Assembly (NCBI RefSeq): GCF_000208745.1
Contig: NC_030852.1
Span: forward strand, 22,101,705-22,165,704
From: Theobroma cacao
Lineage: Eukaryota; Streptophyta; Magnoliopsida; Malvales; Malvaceae
Length of the DNA: 64,000 nucleotides
Direction of reading: 5' to 3'
Shown here: positions 12,267 to 21,930 of the stretch, piece by piece
How the letters are laid out: the number at the start of each line of letters is the position of its first letter
Position numbering within the stretch: position 1 is the stretch's first letter
Program-made: the position numbers and the translations under genes
Notes under the pieces: generated by a model
Told to the model about the DNA's origin: nothing
The model's input: the letters and a program-made list of their open reading frames with translations, nothing else
Database searches by the model: none

Positions 12267-12739
12267 NNNNNNNNNNNNNNNNNNNNNNNNNNNNNNNNNN
12301 NNNNNNNNNNNNNNNNNNNNNNNNNNNNNNNNNNNNNNNNNNNNNNNNNNNNNNNNNNNNNNNNNNNNNNNNNNNNNNNNNNNNNNNNNNNNNNNNNNNN
12401 NNNNNNNNNNNNNNNNNNNNNNNNNNNNNNNNNNNNNNNNNNNNNNNNNNNNNNNNNNNNNNNNNNNNNNNNNNNNNNNNNNNNNNNNNNNNNNNNNNNN
12501 NNNNNNNNNNNNNNNNNNNNNNNNNNNNNNNNNNNNNNNNNNNNNNNNNNNNNNNNNNNNNNNNNNNNNNNNNNNNNNNNNNNNNNNNNNNNNNNNNNNN
12601 NNNNNNNNNNNNNNNNNNNNNNNNNNNNNNNNNNNNNNNNNNNNNNNNNNNNNNNNNNNNNNNNNNNNNNNNNNNNNNNNNNNNNNNNNNNNNNNNNNNN
12701 NNNNNNNNNNNNNNNNNNNNNNNNNNNNNNNNNNNNNNN
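12267..12739. other. Assembly gap (473 N)
   Basis: An unbroken run of N lies inside the Ogre LTR, in very AT-rich surroundings. The flanks are A/T homopolymer-rich, which probably caused the gap. Reading frames reported across it are meaningless. Confidence 1.
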
Positions 12740-13096
12740 TTTTTTTTTACCTAAGTTTGCTATTATCTATTACATAATTAAATGTATAGATTCTTATATT
12801 TTTACTTTATCCAATTTCTTGTATATAAAGTTTTAATTTCATTTTTTCTAAAAATAACTAAAATAAGTAAATATATAAAACAAAATTTAAAAAAAGAAAA
12901 AAAACATTCACAATAGGTATCAAAGATTCAAGCCCAATAATTGTAGAGCCCAGAACATACCAAGGTCGGGCTTGGAGTAGCCCAAAACTGAACCCACGGA
13001 TGCCCACAATAGCTCCAGAAGCCCACTCCTCCTCCAGTCAAAACGCACCATTTAGTGCCTTGCTTCAACTGCCCTGTTGTGCGCCCAAACGACAGT

Positions 13097-13173
13097 GTTT
13101 ATAAGGATTGGCTAAGTTTGTTGATGAGTCTCAAAACGACGTCGTTTTGAACCTCCCAAACCCTAACTATAAA
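13097..13173. promoter_or_regulatory. Candidate divergent promoter core in Ogre LTR with 20-base palindrome
   Basis: The perfect palindrome TCAAAACGACGTCGTTTTGA sits at 13131-13150 and contains GACGTC, a core bound by plant bZIP factors. On the minus (element sense) side there is CCTTATAAAC at about 13098-13107. On the plus side there is CTATAAAT at about 13166-13173, followed by a long CT-rich stretch. Two weaker relatives of the palindrome (near 13038 and 13087) lie at about 45-50 base spacing. Promoter function in either direction is inference from motifs. Confidence 0.45.
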
Positions 13174-13697
13174 TTCTTCTTTTTTTCTCCTCTCCCCATT
13201 TTCTCTCTTTTGCCTCTCTCTTTAGCCGCCTAACTCTCTCTCTTCTATCTAAACAAATCGGATTCTCCCTCTCCCTTCCTACCACCGGCCACCTAGCCCA
13301 CGGATCTACCTCTGCCGGCGCCTAGATCTGCTCTCTCTTTGCCCTCTCTCCGCAGACACCGAAACCCACTCTCACCTAAAGCTTTCCTTTACCGCCGATC
13401 GGGCCCTTTCTTTCTACCAAGCCACCGACAGCTCTCTCTCTCTTTCCTCTCTACCGCCAGCACCGATTAAACCAACCCAAAGACCCAAATTTCTCTCCCT
13501 AATTTACTCCCTAGCCAGCGACACCCATTCTCACTACACACACATAATTGGGTATTTTTTTGTGGATTCCTCAGGCTGCTAGAGAACTTAGGAATTTTTT
13601 GTTGTGGTTTCTTGGCTGCTAGGATTTTTTTTGTTGCAGGTTCTCCCCCTGATTGCTACAGTGCCCCCTCCCCTTTATACCCGGTTCCTAGGCACGT

Positions 13698-13800
13698 GGG
13701 GGGGGGGGGGGGGCACGTTTCACTACCCTGCCAGACACGAATTTTTCGCGTCTGGCAAGGTGAGGGAGGTGTCTGGTAGGGTGCGTCTGCACCCTGCCAG
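13698..13800. repeat. G16 run and two adjacent hairpins in the Ogre LTR
   Basis: A run of 16 G occupies 13698-13713. It is followed by an inverted repeat with arms 13724-13740 (around ACCCTGCCAGACACGAA) and about 13745-13761, and then by a tight hairpin with 12-base arms 13773-13784 and 13789-13800, one mismatch and a four-base loop. The arms of both hairpins share the CTGGCAGGGT core. Confidence 0.7.
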
Positions 13801-13908
13801 TCGTACCTCTCTCCACCCTTTTTTCATTTTTTCTTTATTTTTTAATTTTTATTATTTTTTTAATTCAGTTTTTGTTTATGATTTTTGTTTATGATTTTAG
13901 TGTCTACA

Positions 13909-16327
13909 CAAATGTCCTTTTCCTTTCTCTCGAATCTTTCCCTTATCATTGATTCTATTCCAATCTTCTCAAATATTACTATTGTTATTACAACCTCCGC
14001 ATTGAGTTGTTGTTCTTATATGATCTCTATGTCATTTCGTGATCGGTTGCACTCTCAATATGGTTTTCTGTTTTGTTTTCAAAGATAGGTCTTGAACGAC
14101 ACTTGAAGAAGAATCTAAATCTTCAACTTGAACAATTTTAAAAGACCTTCTATTTCCAACAATTTCTTCCTTATGTGGGTTCCTTTTGTCATTTTGATAA
14201 AAAAGTGACCAAAGCGTGTTTCAAACCTTAACACCACATGATTTCCTTTGAGGCTTAAAAATCCTAGAGAAACCCTCATTTTTTGAGGTCGAAAAAGATT
14301 TTGTTCGTCAAAGGTTGAGGAAAAACCCGAGTGGAGTACCACCTCTTTTAGAAGGCTTGAAAATGGCCTTAAGTGCGATGGTGGCGGTGGAAGTAATGGT
14401 GACGATGGGGGGTATTTGAGAAGAAGAATCAGTAAAAGAAGAAAGCTCAAGAACATCGACACTTTCACAAAGGCTATAGGGGCGAACGCTAGTAAAACTA
14501 CCATTTCATTATGTGTAAATGTAAAAATGTCATATCAACAACATATTAATACCACATTAACATCACATCATCACTTAAATCCGTGTATGTATTTGATTAT
14601 CGTCTCATTAATATAATCATTGCATCATTATTTGATATCATGTCATCATTATCACAACATCAGTATAGTCAAATACCATGCCAACATAACTAATGAAATA
14701 TTTTTAACATGTTTAAATGATTGGCTTGACATTGTTAATTTTAAAAAGTATAAGGACTCAATTTTTATAAATTATTATACAAAAATTAAATCCACTACTT
14801 TAATAGAATATATAAGGACTAATTGTATAATTTGACCTAAAATCTGTATTAAAGTTAAATTTATTGAATTGTTTAGAAATCAATTTAAAAAAACTCATCC
14901 CTTTTCCCGTCAATTTCTTTTATACGAATTTCATGGGATGAAGACTTAATTTCTTGAGTTAACATTATGACCAATAAATATTAAGCTGCTTGCATAGACC
15001 GAAAATATCCCTTATTTAAATAAGCAGGTTGTCGTAACTTGCAACCGTAAATTATATATTATTTTGGTGAAAAGAGATAAAGATTTGTCCATATCATTAT
15101 CAGGTCATATTAAGAAAGTCAAATACATTTTAAAAATGCACGAGTGTTTGGAAGAGAAGAAAAAGACATTTTTATTCGTTTCATTTCTCCAAACCTTCAA
15201 ATATATTGCCTCCAGAGTCCAGACACGTCCCCCGTGACTCACTCCATGTTTTATGTTCATGAAGGTTTGAAGAGTCTACAACTTTCATTTGGATTCACAG
15301 TCCACTTTCATTTGCTTTTGACAATTTAAAGCATTTGCTATATAATATGCGAGTCTACAACTACTGGTAAAAAACATTTGAGCAAATCTCACTAGTTTGT
15401 CTCTCGAAACATTTATATAAATTTAGAGATTTCTAATTGATGAAATTAGAGATTCAAAACTTAAATTTTTGAGTAAGAAATATTAAAACTTAATATTGAG
15501 TTTAATACTCAAATTTTAAGTTTGGGGTTTTCAATTATTCGTCAAATTATTGAAAGTAGCTTTCTCGCTATTGTCATTTCCATTTTTCTATTCTCAAAGC
15601 AAAATTGGACTTTATTTGTTACCTTATCCAAAAGCAAGAAAGTCATGAAAGAGTTGATTAATTGAATCTGAAATGAAGCGATAATCAAGCGTTGGAAGAC
15701 CTAAATCTGAATCAAGCCTGCATTATTCAGACCAGCTGACCCTGGCCTACCTCCAAAATATGCCTTCCCCTAAGTTTTGGGTTTCTTGTCCATTCGCATT
15801 ATGCCGCGTGTCATCCAAGTCATGGCCACATGTCCAAACAGAAGAAGCAAGGTCCCGCTGCCACGTCAGCTCGCCGGATGTTAATAGCCAACTCTTGGGG
15901 GTTTTATTAGTTTAATAATTTTAAGTTTGGTTTGGCAAAAGCAATAACAAGCTGCCAAGTGGCAGCGGCATGTTTGAGTGGCTGGGGCATACACAGCCTA
16001 TTGCCAAATATTTTATGATGCCTAATTGGCAGATATGGACGTTGACTATTTGTGCAGTTACCAAGACGATTGAAATTCCTCAAAGTGGCCAAACTTGACG
16101 CGTGTCGCCTAGTTATTGGGTTTCTTCTTGAAAGGGAAATGTTGCTGTCTCTACTATGCTACATAAATAGAATGTTATATGTTCTTATAAAATAATCATT
16201 AGAGGAGCAATGTTATTTTATGTAACAGTTTGAAAGTGTACTTACTCACAAAAATTATTGAGGTAATAGATAGTAGGTCTCTAAATATATATACTTAATT
16301 CTTGTAAATAATTACCAAATTATGACA
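13909..16327. other. Intergenic, no gene recognised
   Basis: No supported gene is present. The 129-codon minus-strand frame at 14115-14504 is low in complexity (Leu/Pro/Ser-rich) and resembles no family I know. About 15780-16140 is locally richer in G+C with several CACGT/ACGT-type motifs (for example GCCACGTCAGC near 15859), but no adjacent gene start was found. Confidence 0.6.
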
Positions 16328-16538
16328 CACTAAAAAAAATCAAACTTTCATCGATGGAATGTTATTACCGACTATCATCGTAATTACCGATGAAATTGAC
16401 AAACTCTTGATTGAAATATCAAATGGAATATATGGTCTGTGTATTTTAAAGAACGTATTCCATTTTTGATGAATGTAAATTTACTGACAACTATATCTTC
16501 CAAATATTTTATCGACAATGTTGTTTTATTTTGTAGTG
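16328..16538. mobile_element. Possible small CACTA-like MITE
   Basis: The left end reads CACTAAAAAAAATC and the right end TTTATTTTGTAGTG, whose reverse complement is CACTACAAAATAAA. Together these form imperfect terminal inverted repeats of the CACTA type. The interior has repeated ATCGATG/ACCGATG/TACCGAC-like words common in such elements. The flanking trinucleotides (ACA and GTA) do not match, so no target duplication supports it. Confidence 0.4.
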
Positions 16539-19500
16539 GTAGCTGGACACTCTAATTTTTATTTCTATTAAACCTCCATTTCCTTCAACTATATTATCAA
16601 AATCCTAATGCTTGTTCTCTTTTTTAAACTTTTTGCTTATTTTTTACATTTTAGAAGTTAATTTTAATTAAAAATCATTTATCGTAAATAAAGAATAAAA
16701 TATCTAAACCAAAAACCCAACATGATTTCATAAAATATAAATATGGTTTAAAACTTGTCACTTGCATTAAATAGAGTTAGCTACTTGCATAATGATCGAA
16801 TTTAAGATGTGCACATTGACTGGCACGCTTAAATCATCCTCTTCATTTTTCAGCAAAAGCTTATATCATCATCTAGCTCTTTTTCCATTTTTCTCGTTCT
16901 CTTTTTGTGGAGCCAAGTTGGCCTTTCAGTTTGTGCTGCACTAACTAGTGGAACTTAGGCTGGTTCAAGTATTGGCTGATCTGTGGGTTGATTGTTTTGG
17001 GCTTAGAAATTGGAAAACAACCTGAAATTTGGGTGGTTCTTGATTTCACAAATCCTGGATGAATTTTGTGTCCTATATGTTTTGTATTAATATTATTTTT
17101 ATTTTTGTAATAGGATAGAAATTAAGATCTATTACTCCTGCCTGTTACTGCTTCTCTCTTTAGTCAAAGGATTGAATTCTTAGCCTATCCAATCTTTTCC
17201 ATAGGTTTAAACTACTCTATTTACCAGTAAAAGGAGACAGAAGAAAATGCGCAACAAAAAGTTGGCCTAGTATATGCCAGCATTTTAATGGGGCCTTTTC
17301 AAGCTATATCAATTAACATTTAATTTGCAATTTTTTGTTTGAGTGCCTCTTATGTTTTAGTGGGCAAAATCTTTTGTGGGATCACATTAAAATTTAGAGT
17401 AAGGTAGCACTTGGTATTTTTGCACCTTCAAAGTTTCTAGAGCTGAAAACGTTCTTAATTGTGTGGTTGTCATATGCACACGGTTATGTGTAGAAGATAC
17501 ACAAAAGATTTTGCGGTAATCTTGCTATATATAAATCAAGTGAATTTAGAGGGGTTCTTTTGTGATAAGAAGAGAGATAATATTGCAATCAAGTAAGGTG
17601 AGATGTATTGGAGACGGTAACGAGAAAGATTAGAGTAATTTTTGAAATTGCGTACGATAATCAAAAAAATTTAGATAAAAAAATAAAAAAAATGCAGTGG
17701 TGAAGCAAGATAGAAAATAAGTTGGAAAGAGCTGAGTAAAATCGAGAGTATTTGAAAAGAGTTTAGAGAGAGCTTGGGAGAAAATATTTTAGAGAGGGAG
17801 TAATCTATCGATTTCTAGTTTATCCTTGATGGATTGTCAAAGTTCTTTTCATATATATATATATACACACACTGAATAGAAGCGGTTGCTTATAAATAGT
17901 TGCTCAAGAACAACCATCAAAAAGAGCATTTATTGGACATCATTGGCAAACATGTTAGCTCATAACATATATTGGGATAGTGGGCAGATACTTAGATCTA
18001 ATGGTGTAGTGAAGTTTAGTAACATTTAGAATGATGTCACATGTTTTTTAAAAAAAGAGAAAAAAGAGAAAAACTTGTATTTCAAAAAAAGATTAAGAAG
18101 AGATCCTCTTAACTATTTTTATATTTGAAACATCGAATCAAATTCTCTAAAATATCTTAAAAGCAAAATTAACTCGTAAATCTCGTTATACGTCTCGAAT
18201 TACTTCATTGTTACCATACTGTTTTACATATTCATTACCGTGATTGCTTTCACTACCATCATAATGCATTACTGTTTGAACAACCATATGATTTTATAAA
18301 ATAATTTCATTTAAAATATGTAATAAGAGCGATAATATGTTAATAACCAAAATCAAACGTTTACAGTCAGTATCCATACAGACTTTTTTTTGTTCATTCC
18401 TACTTCAGCTTTTCATTATTTCTTCTGTCTTATTTATTCGTTCTTTTACCGTAAGAGAACCTTTTCGAAGTACAAACTTACGCTCACCAAAACTTAAGAA
18501 AAAAAATAAAGCAAATTATCGGATATAGATTGACCTTTCAAATCCTCACTACATATCTATCAGGATCAGACAAATTAGCTTGGGAAGCTCATTCTCAGAA
18601 TTTGTCCAATGCTTTGAACTCTCTCTCACCTAACAACTTAAATATATAGCTCTCAATCAAGAAGAACTTTATTCCCTTGACATCATATTAGCAAGAAAGG
18701 CTACATTTTAAATCATGGTGAGGTCCCTCAAAACAAGATATATAGGGTTAAATGAAGAAAGTAGAGGGAGAGATTAATTATGCCCTGGTAGCTTATTCTC
18801 TGGCCTATATTTTTCCTGTATCTGATGAAACTTTTAAATAAAACTGGTATGGAACAGTGCTCAACTTTTTGGCCAAAAAGTTTTAGAAGCTTTAGGGAGG
18901 GGTCCCAGGTGATTTTTCCATAATTTGTCTATTTCTGATGTTATGGTTCAACCTAGAGATGGACCACTTTCTTACCTGATTTTGGTTCCTTGTTGCAAAG
19001 TGTCAGTTTTTTATGCCAATAGCATGAAAAATCTATGCAATGTCAGTTTCGAGCCATTTGTTCTTTTTTTTTTTTGTTCATGTTTCTTTCCTATAAACAA
19101 ATTGGGGTCAAATAGGTCATTTTGAGTTGAATGAACAACTTTATCTAATTTTCGGAGGCTGAAATTTCAGTTTCTGCAATCGTCCATGCATTCACATAGC
19201 TGTAATCACTAATTAGAATAAAAACGATTTGATTTGGGAAAGCTCCTTTTTCTCATTGAAAAATTAGATTAATATTCTAAGCTTTTCTCACTGTTTGAAT
19301 CTGTTATAATAGTACATGTTGCCTATTTCTGGTGTGCAGATGAAACAACCAATAAAATCAACACCCTCACCTTATTGGACCCAAATCTTCTTCATAATCC
19401 ATTAACAATTGTTAATATAAAAGAAATAATTATAAAATCATCAGCATAGGCCACAGTCTGATCATAAATGAATTGACTTGCAACAATTTGTATGTCCTTA

Positions 19501-20151
19501 TTTAGATTCTCTATGAAGGTATGGTAAATGTAACTGCATAGCTTTAATTGGAAAGGTTCTCTCATCATCCAAAATAATCACAAATTATTTGATAAATTAT
19601 ATAATAATTAATATAAACATGAACAAGTACCCGAACATTTGATTCATTGGTCAATACATGATTCTCTACTTAAAGAGCAGAATTTGAGTCCCCTTCCTCA
19701 ATTAAAAAAAAAAACATAAACATAAACAAAGTTAAACAATTATCTGAACCAAAATTTGAATCCCCACATACCAAAAAACATTAGAAACAATTGTACAATT
19801 AATAAGGTATTTAACTTATGATGCTGCTTGCATGCATGATGTTTGAGATTAGCTGTCTCTGGTCAAAATTCAAGGGGATAGAATAGAAATATCATTATTA
19901 CTATTAACATATAGAAAAAGTTTATTGAGAGGGAGGATGGGGGAGGGAGGCTAAAACAACCTACCAAGTTGCCTTACATACCACGTTTCTTTCTCTTCAC
20001 ACACCAGTATTTAGGGGGCTTTTGTTTCTCATGCTGCTTTTTTCTCTTAACACCTCTCCATCATCTTTCAGGTTTAATGCTTTTTAGTTCCATGGCTTCT
20101 CCCTTTTTCTCTCAATCCTTAACTTTATTTTTTTCCTAACTTCCCTTAGCT
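16539..20151. other. Upstream intergenic region of the NAC gene
   Basis: AT-rich DNA with no supported gene. It contains a mixed (AT)n(AC)n microsatellite near 17853-17873. The small frames present (for example 18337-18528 and 18925-19125) show no family signature. It may carry distal regulatory DNA of the NAC gene, but nothing specific can be claimed. Confidence 0.6.
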
Positions 20152-20432
20152 TTATATAAGCTTTCTTCTTATCCCTTTGCTGCACCACTTTCCATTTGAA
20201 TCTTTTTGAGTTCTTTTATGTTTTTTGTTTTCTCTGTTATGTGGGTGACAATAAGAACTTTAGCTGTTAGGTCAGTTTATATATAGAGAGAGGTTATAAG
20301 GGTGTGTTTAGTGAGGATTTCAAGCTGAATTTTGGGGTTTCTTTTGTAGCTTGTTGATTGAAACCATTATTCTGAACGTGAAACAGAAGGTTTTAAGTGA
20401 GAGGGGCAATAGGGTTTTAGCTTATTCCAGGA
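20152..20432 (+). promoter_or_regulatory. NAC core promoter and leader, two TATA candidates, 22-codon uORF
   Basis: TTATATAA at 20152-20159 is followed by a CT-rich stretch, giving a start site near 20185-20190. A second TATA-like TTTATATATA lies at about 20276-20285. If the first is used, the leader contains a short upstream ORF at 20218-20286 (start ATG, 22 codons, TAG), the only AUG before the main start. If the second is used, the leader has no AUG. The main ATG at 20433 has G at +4. Confidence 0.55.
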
Positions 20433-21753
20433 ATGGCAAACATTACTGTAATTGGTCAGGAGGATGATCAGATGGATTTGCCCCCAGGTTTTCGCTTTCA
20501 CCCAACTGATGAAGAGCTTATTTCTCACTACTTGTACAAGAAGGTTCTTGACATCAACTTCAGCGCTAGAGCTATTGGAGAGGTGGATTTGAACAAGTCT
20601 GAGCCCTGGGAATTGCCATGTAAGTTCCTGCTCTTATAATCAGAATTTTCATTCACTTTTCTCTTTGTTAATTCTTTCCAGATGAGATTGTTTCAGGATT
20701 CTGTTTAAACTTTCTCATGTTTGTTTGGTTTATTGGGTATAGGGAAAGCGAAAATGGGAGAGAAAGAATGGTATTTTTTCTGTGTGAGAGACAGAAAATA
20801 CCCTACCGGTCTGAGGACAAATAGGGCTACTGATTCTGGCTACTGGAAAGCTACAGGGAAAGACAAGGAGATTTACAGAGGAAAATCATTGGTTGGAATG
20901 AAGAAAACTCTTGTTTTCTACAAGGGTAGAGCTCCTAAAGGAGAGAAGACCAACTGGGTCATGCATGAATACAGACTGGAAGGCAAATACTCTGTCCACA
21001 ACCTCCCCAAAACTGCCAAGGTAACATACACTTTTCTCTGTTTTCCTCTGCTTTTCATTCTTTCTTTTGCTCTGTTTCATTTGTGTAACCCATGTGGTGT
21101 TAATGGTTCTTTTTGTTTTTGTTTTTGTTATTATTTTGTAGAATGAATGGGTGATTTGCAGGGTATTCCAAAAGAGTTCTGGTGGGAAGAAAACTCATAT
21201 TTCAGGTCTGGTTAGGGTGGGTTCTTTTGGTAATGAGTTGGGTCCTTCTGGTCTACCACCATTAATGGAATCTTCACCATACAATGGCAAGAGCAAACCT
21301 GCTGTCGAATCGGCTTACGTGCCCTGCTTCTCCAATCCTATTGATGTTCAAAGAAACCAACAAGACACAACTGATAATTTTAACAATCCTCTTCTTCCTG
21401 CTTCGTCTAATCCTACCGACATTTTCCCACGAATCCCACTTTCAAACGCTTTCTACTCTAATCAAGCTGTCCCTTTCCCATCAAATTTTCAATTCCCTGG
21501 CTCTGTTTTAATGCAAGACCAATCAATCCTGAGGGCCTTAATCAAAAACCATGGATCAAACATGAGGCAGGATTTCAAAACAGAGAGGGAGATGGTTAGT
21601 GTTTCACAAGAAACAGGTTTAACCACTGATATTAACACTGAAATCTCTTCTGTCGTCTCGAATCTTGAGATGGGAAAGAGGTCATTTGATGGTCAAGAAG
21701 CCCCCTCTGCTTCAGCTGGACCAGTGGACCTTGATTGTTTTTGGCATTACTGA
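20433..21753 (+). CDS. NAC100: NAC-domain transcription factor, NAC100/ORE1 subfamily, three exons
   Basis: This is a plant-specific DNA-binding transcription factor acting in the nucleus. Exons are 20433-20619, 20743-21020 and 21142-21753; both introns (20620-20742, 21021-21141) are GT-AG. The protein has 358 residues. All five NAC subdomains are present: [20 protein letters not shown] (16-34), [16 protein letters not shown] (48-62), [21 protein letters not shown] (71-90) with [32 protein letters not shown] (113-131) with NWVMHEYRL, and [13 protein letters not shown] (156-167). The C-terminal half is Ser/Asn/Pro-rich, typical of an activation region, and ends VDLDCFWHY. Intron positions (after the B subdomain and before E) are the family norm. 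Exon 3 holds a miR164 site, limiting it to the miR164-regulated clade (NAC100/NAC79/ORE1/CUC/NAC1); the sequence looks most like NAC100, recalled and not searched. Confidence 0.96.
21314..21334 (+). promoter_or_regulatory. miR164 target site in NAC exon 3
   Basis: The 21 bases end in ACGTGCCCTGCTTCTCCA, which pairs perfectly with miR164 positions 1-18. Position 19 is a G:U wobble and positions 20-21 are mismatched. It encodes residues 213-219 (AYVPCFS), the conserved place of the site in miR164-regulated NAC genes. Cleavage would be expected opposite miRNA positions 10-11. The pairing is seen directly; regulation is established for the clade and inferred here. Confidence 0.9.
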
Positions 21754-21930
21754 AAAACATATCAGCAGCTCATTTGAAGAATGAACAAGTTACAAGCTAC
21801 TTTACAAAGATTAGGCCTGGAGTTACTATGATTGCCTGGAAAAGATGGTGTGAGTCTGTGTATAGATTGTCTTAAGTCTGAATGAAAACTTGAAAGAAAT
21901 TGAAGCATAAAATTATGTATTATAAATTTA
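21754..21930 (+). other. Probable NAC 3' UTR
   Basis: It follows the TGA stop. AATGAA- and ATAAAA-like near-upstream elements occur at about 21880-21915, in an AT-rich context usual for plant poly(A) sites. The exact end is unknown. Confidence 0.5.

Larger units (their letters stand above)
1..13908 (-). mobile_element. Ogre/Tat-lineage Ty3/gypsy retrotransposon, 3' end outside window
   Basis: Read on the minus strand the order is 5' LTR (13908-11061), PBS, leader, ORF1, gag, protease, short AT-rich spacer, reverse transcriptase, RNase H, integrase and 3' non-coding DNA running out of the window at position 1. The extra ORF ahead of gag, the tRNA-Arg-type PBS, the DNGS protease motif and the spacer between protease and RT are known hallmarks of the Ogre branch of Tat elements. 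The copy is dead: each coding block carries in-frame stops, and there are frameshifts near 7520 (gag) and 3620 (RT). The 3' LTR and the target-site duplication cannot be examined because they lie to the left of the window. Lineage confidence is high; autonomous activity is excluded by what is visible. Confidence 0.93.
11061..13908 (-). mobile_element. 5' LTR of the Ogre element
   Basis: The inner border is fixed by the PBS: the plus strand reads TGTCGTAACG from 11061. The outer border is placed at the ACA ending at 13908, so the LTR starts TGTAGACACTAAAATC on its own strand; 13910 is possible because ACACA allows a two-base shift. The length is about 2.85 kb including 473 N. It contains a diverged internal duplication, a CT-rich stretch, a perfect 20-base palindrome, candidate TATA boxes on both strands, a G16 run and two hairpins. 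The low-coordinate block with CCGGGGAAGGATTAGCACCC is a conserved Tat/Ogre LTR segment. The matching 3' LTR is outside the window, so LTR age cannot be estimated. Confidence 0.85.

Noticed and set aside
12242..12836. Long plus-strand reading frames over the N run
   Set aside because: They consist almost entirely of unknown bases; the gap has no stop codons by definition.
13604..13894. 96-codon plus-strand frame through the G16 run
   Set aside because: Lies inside the Ogre LTR and reads through the G homopolymer and hairpins; not a conserved protein.
14115..14504. 129-codon minus-strand frame next to the Ogre LTR
   Set aside because: Low complexity (Leu/Pro/Ser), no domain, no recognisable promoter or homologue; insufficient support for a gene.
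18569..18606. Inverted repeat GACAAATT/AATTTGTC with a small inner hairpin
   Set aside because: Arms are only 8 bases and AT-rich; expected often by chance, and no miRNA-like fold is evident.
21284..21511. Alternative plus-strand frame inside NAC exon 3
   Set aside because: It is a shadow of the real exon, which carries the conserved NAC C-terminus and the miR164 site in its own frame.
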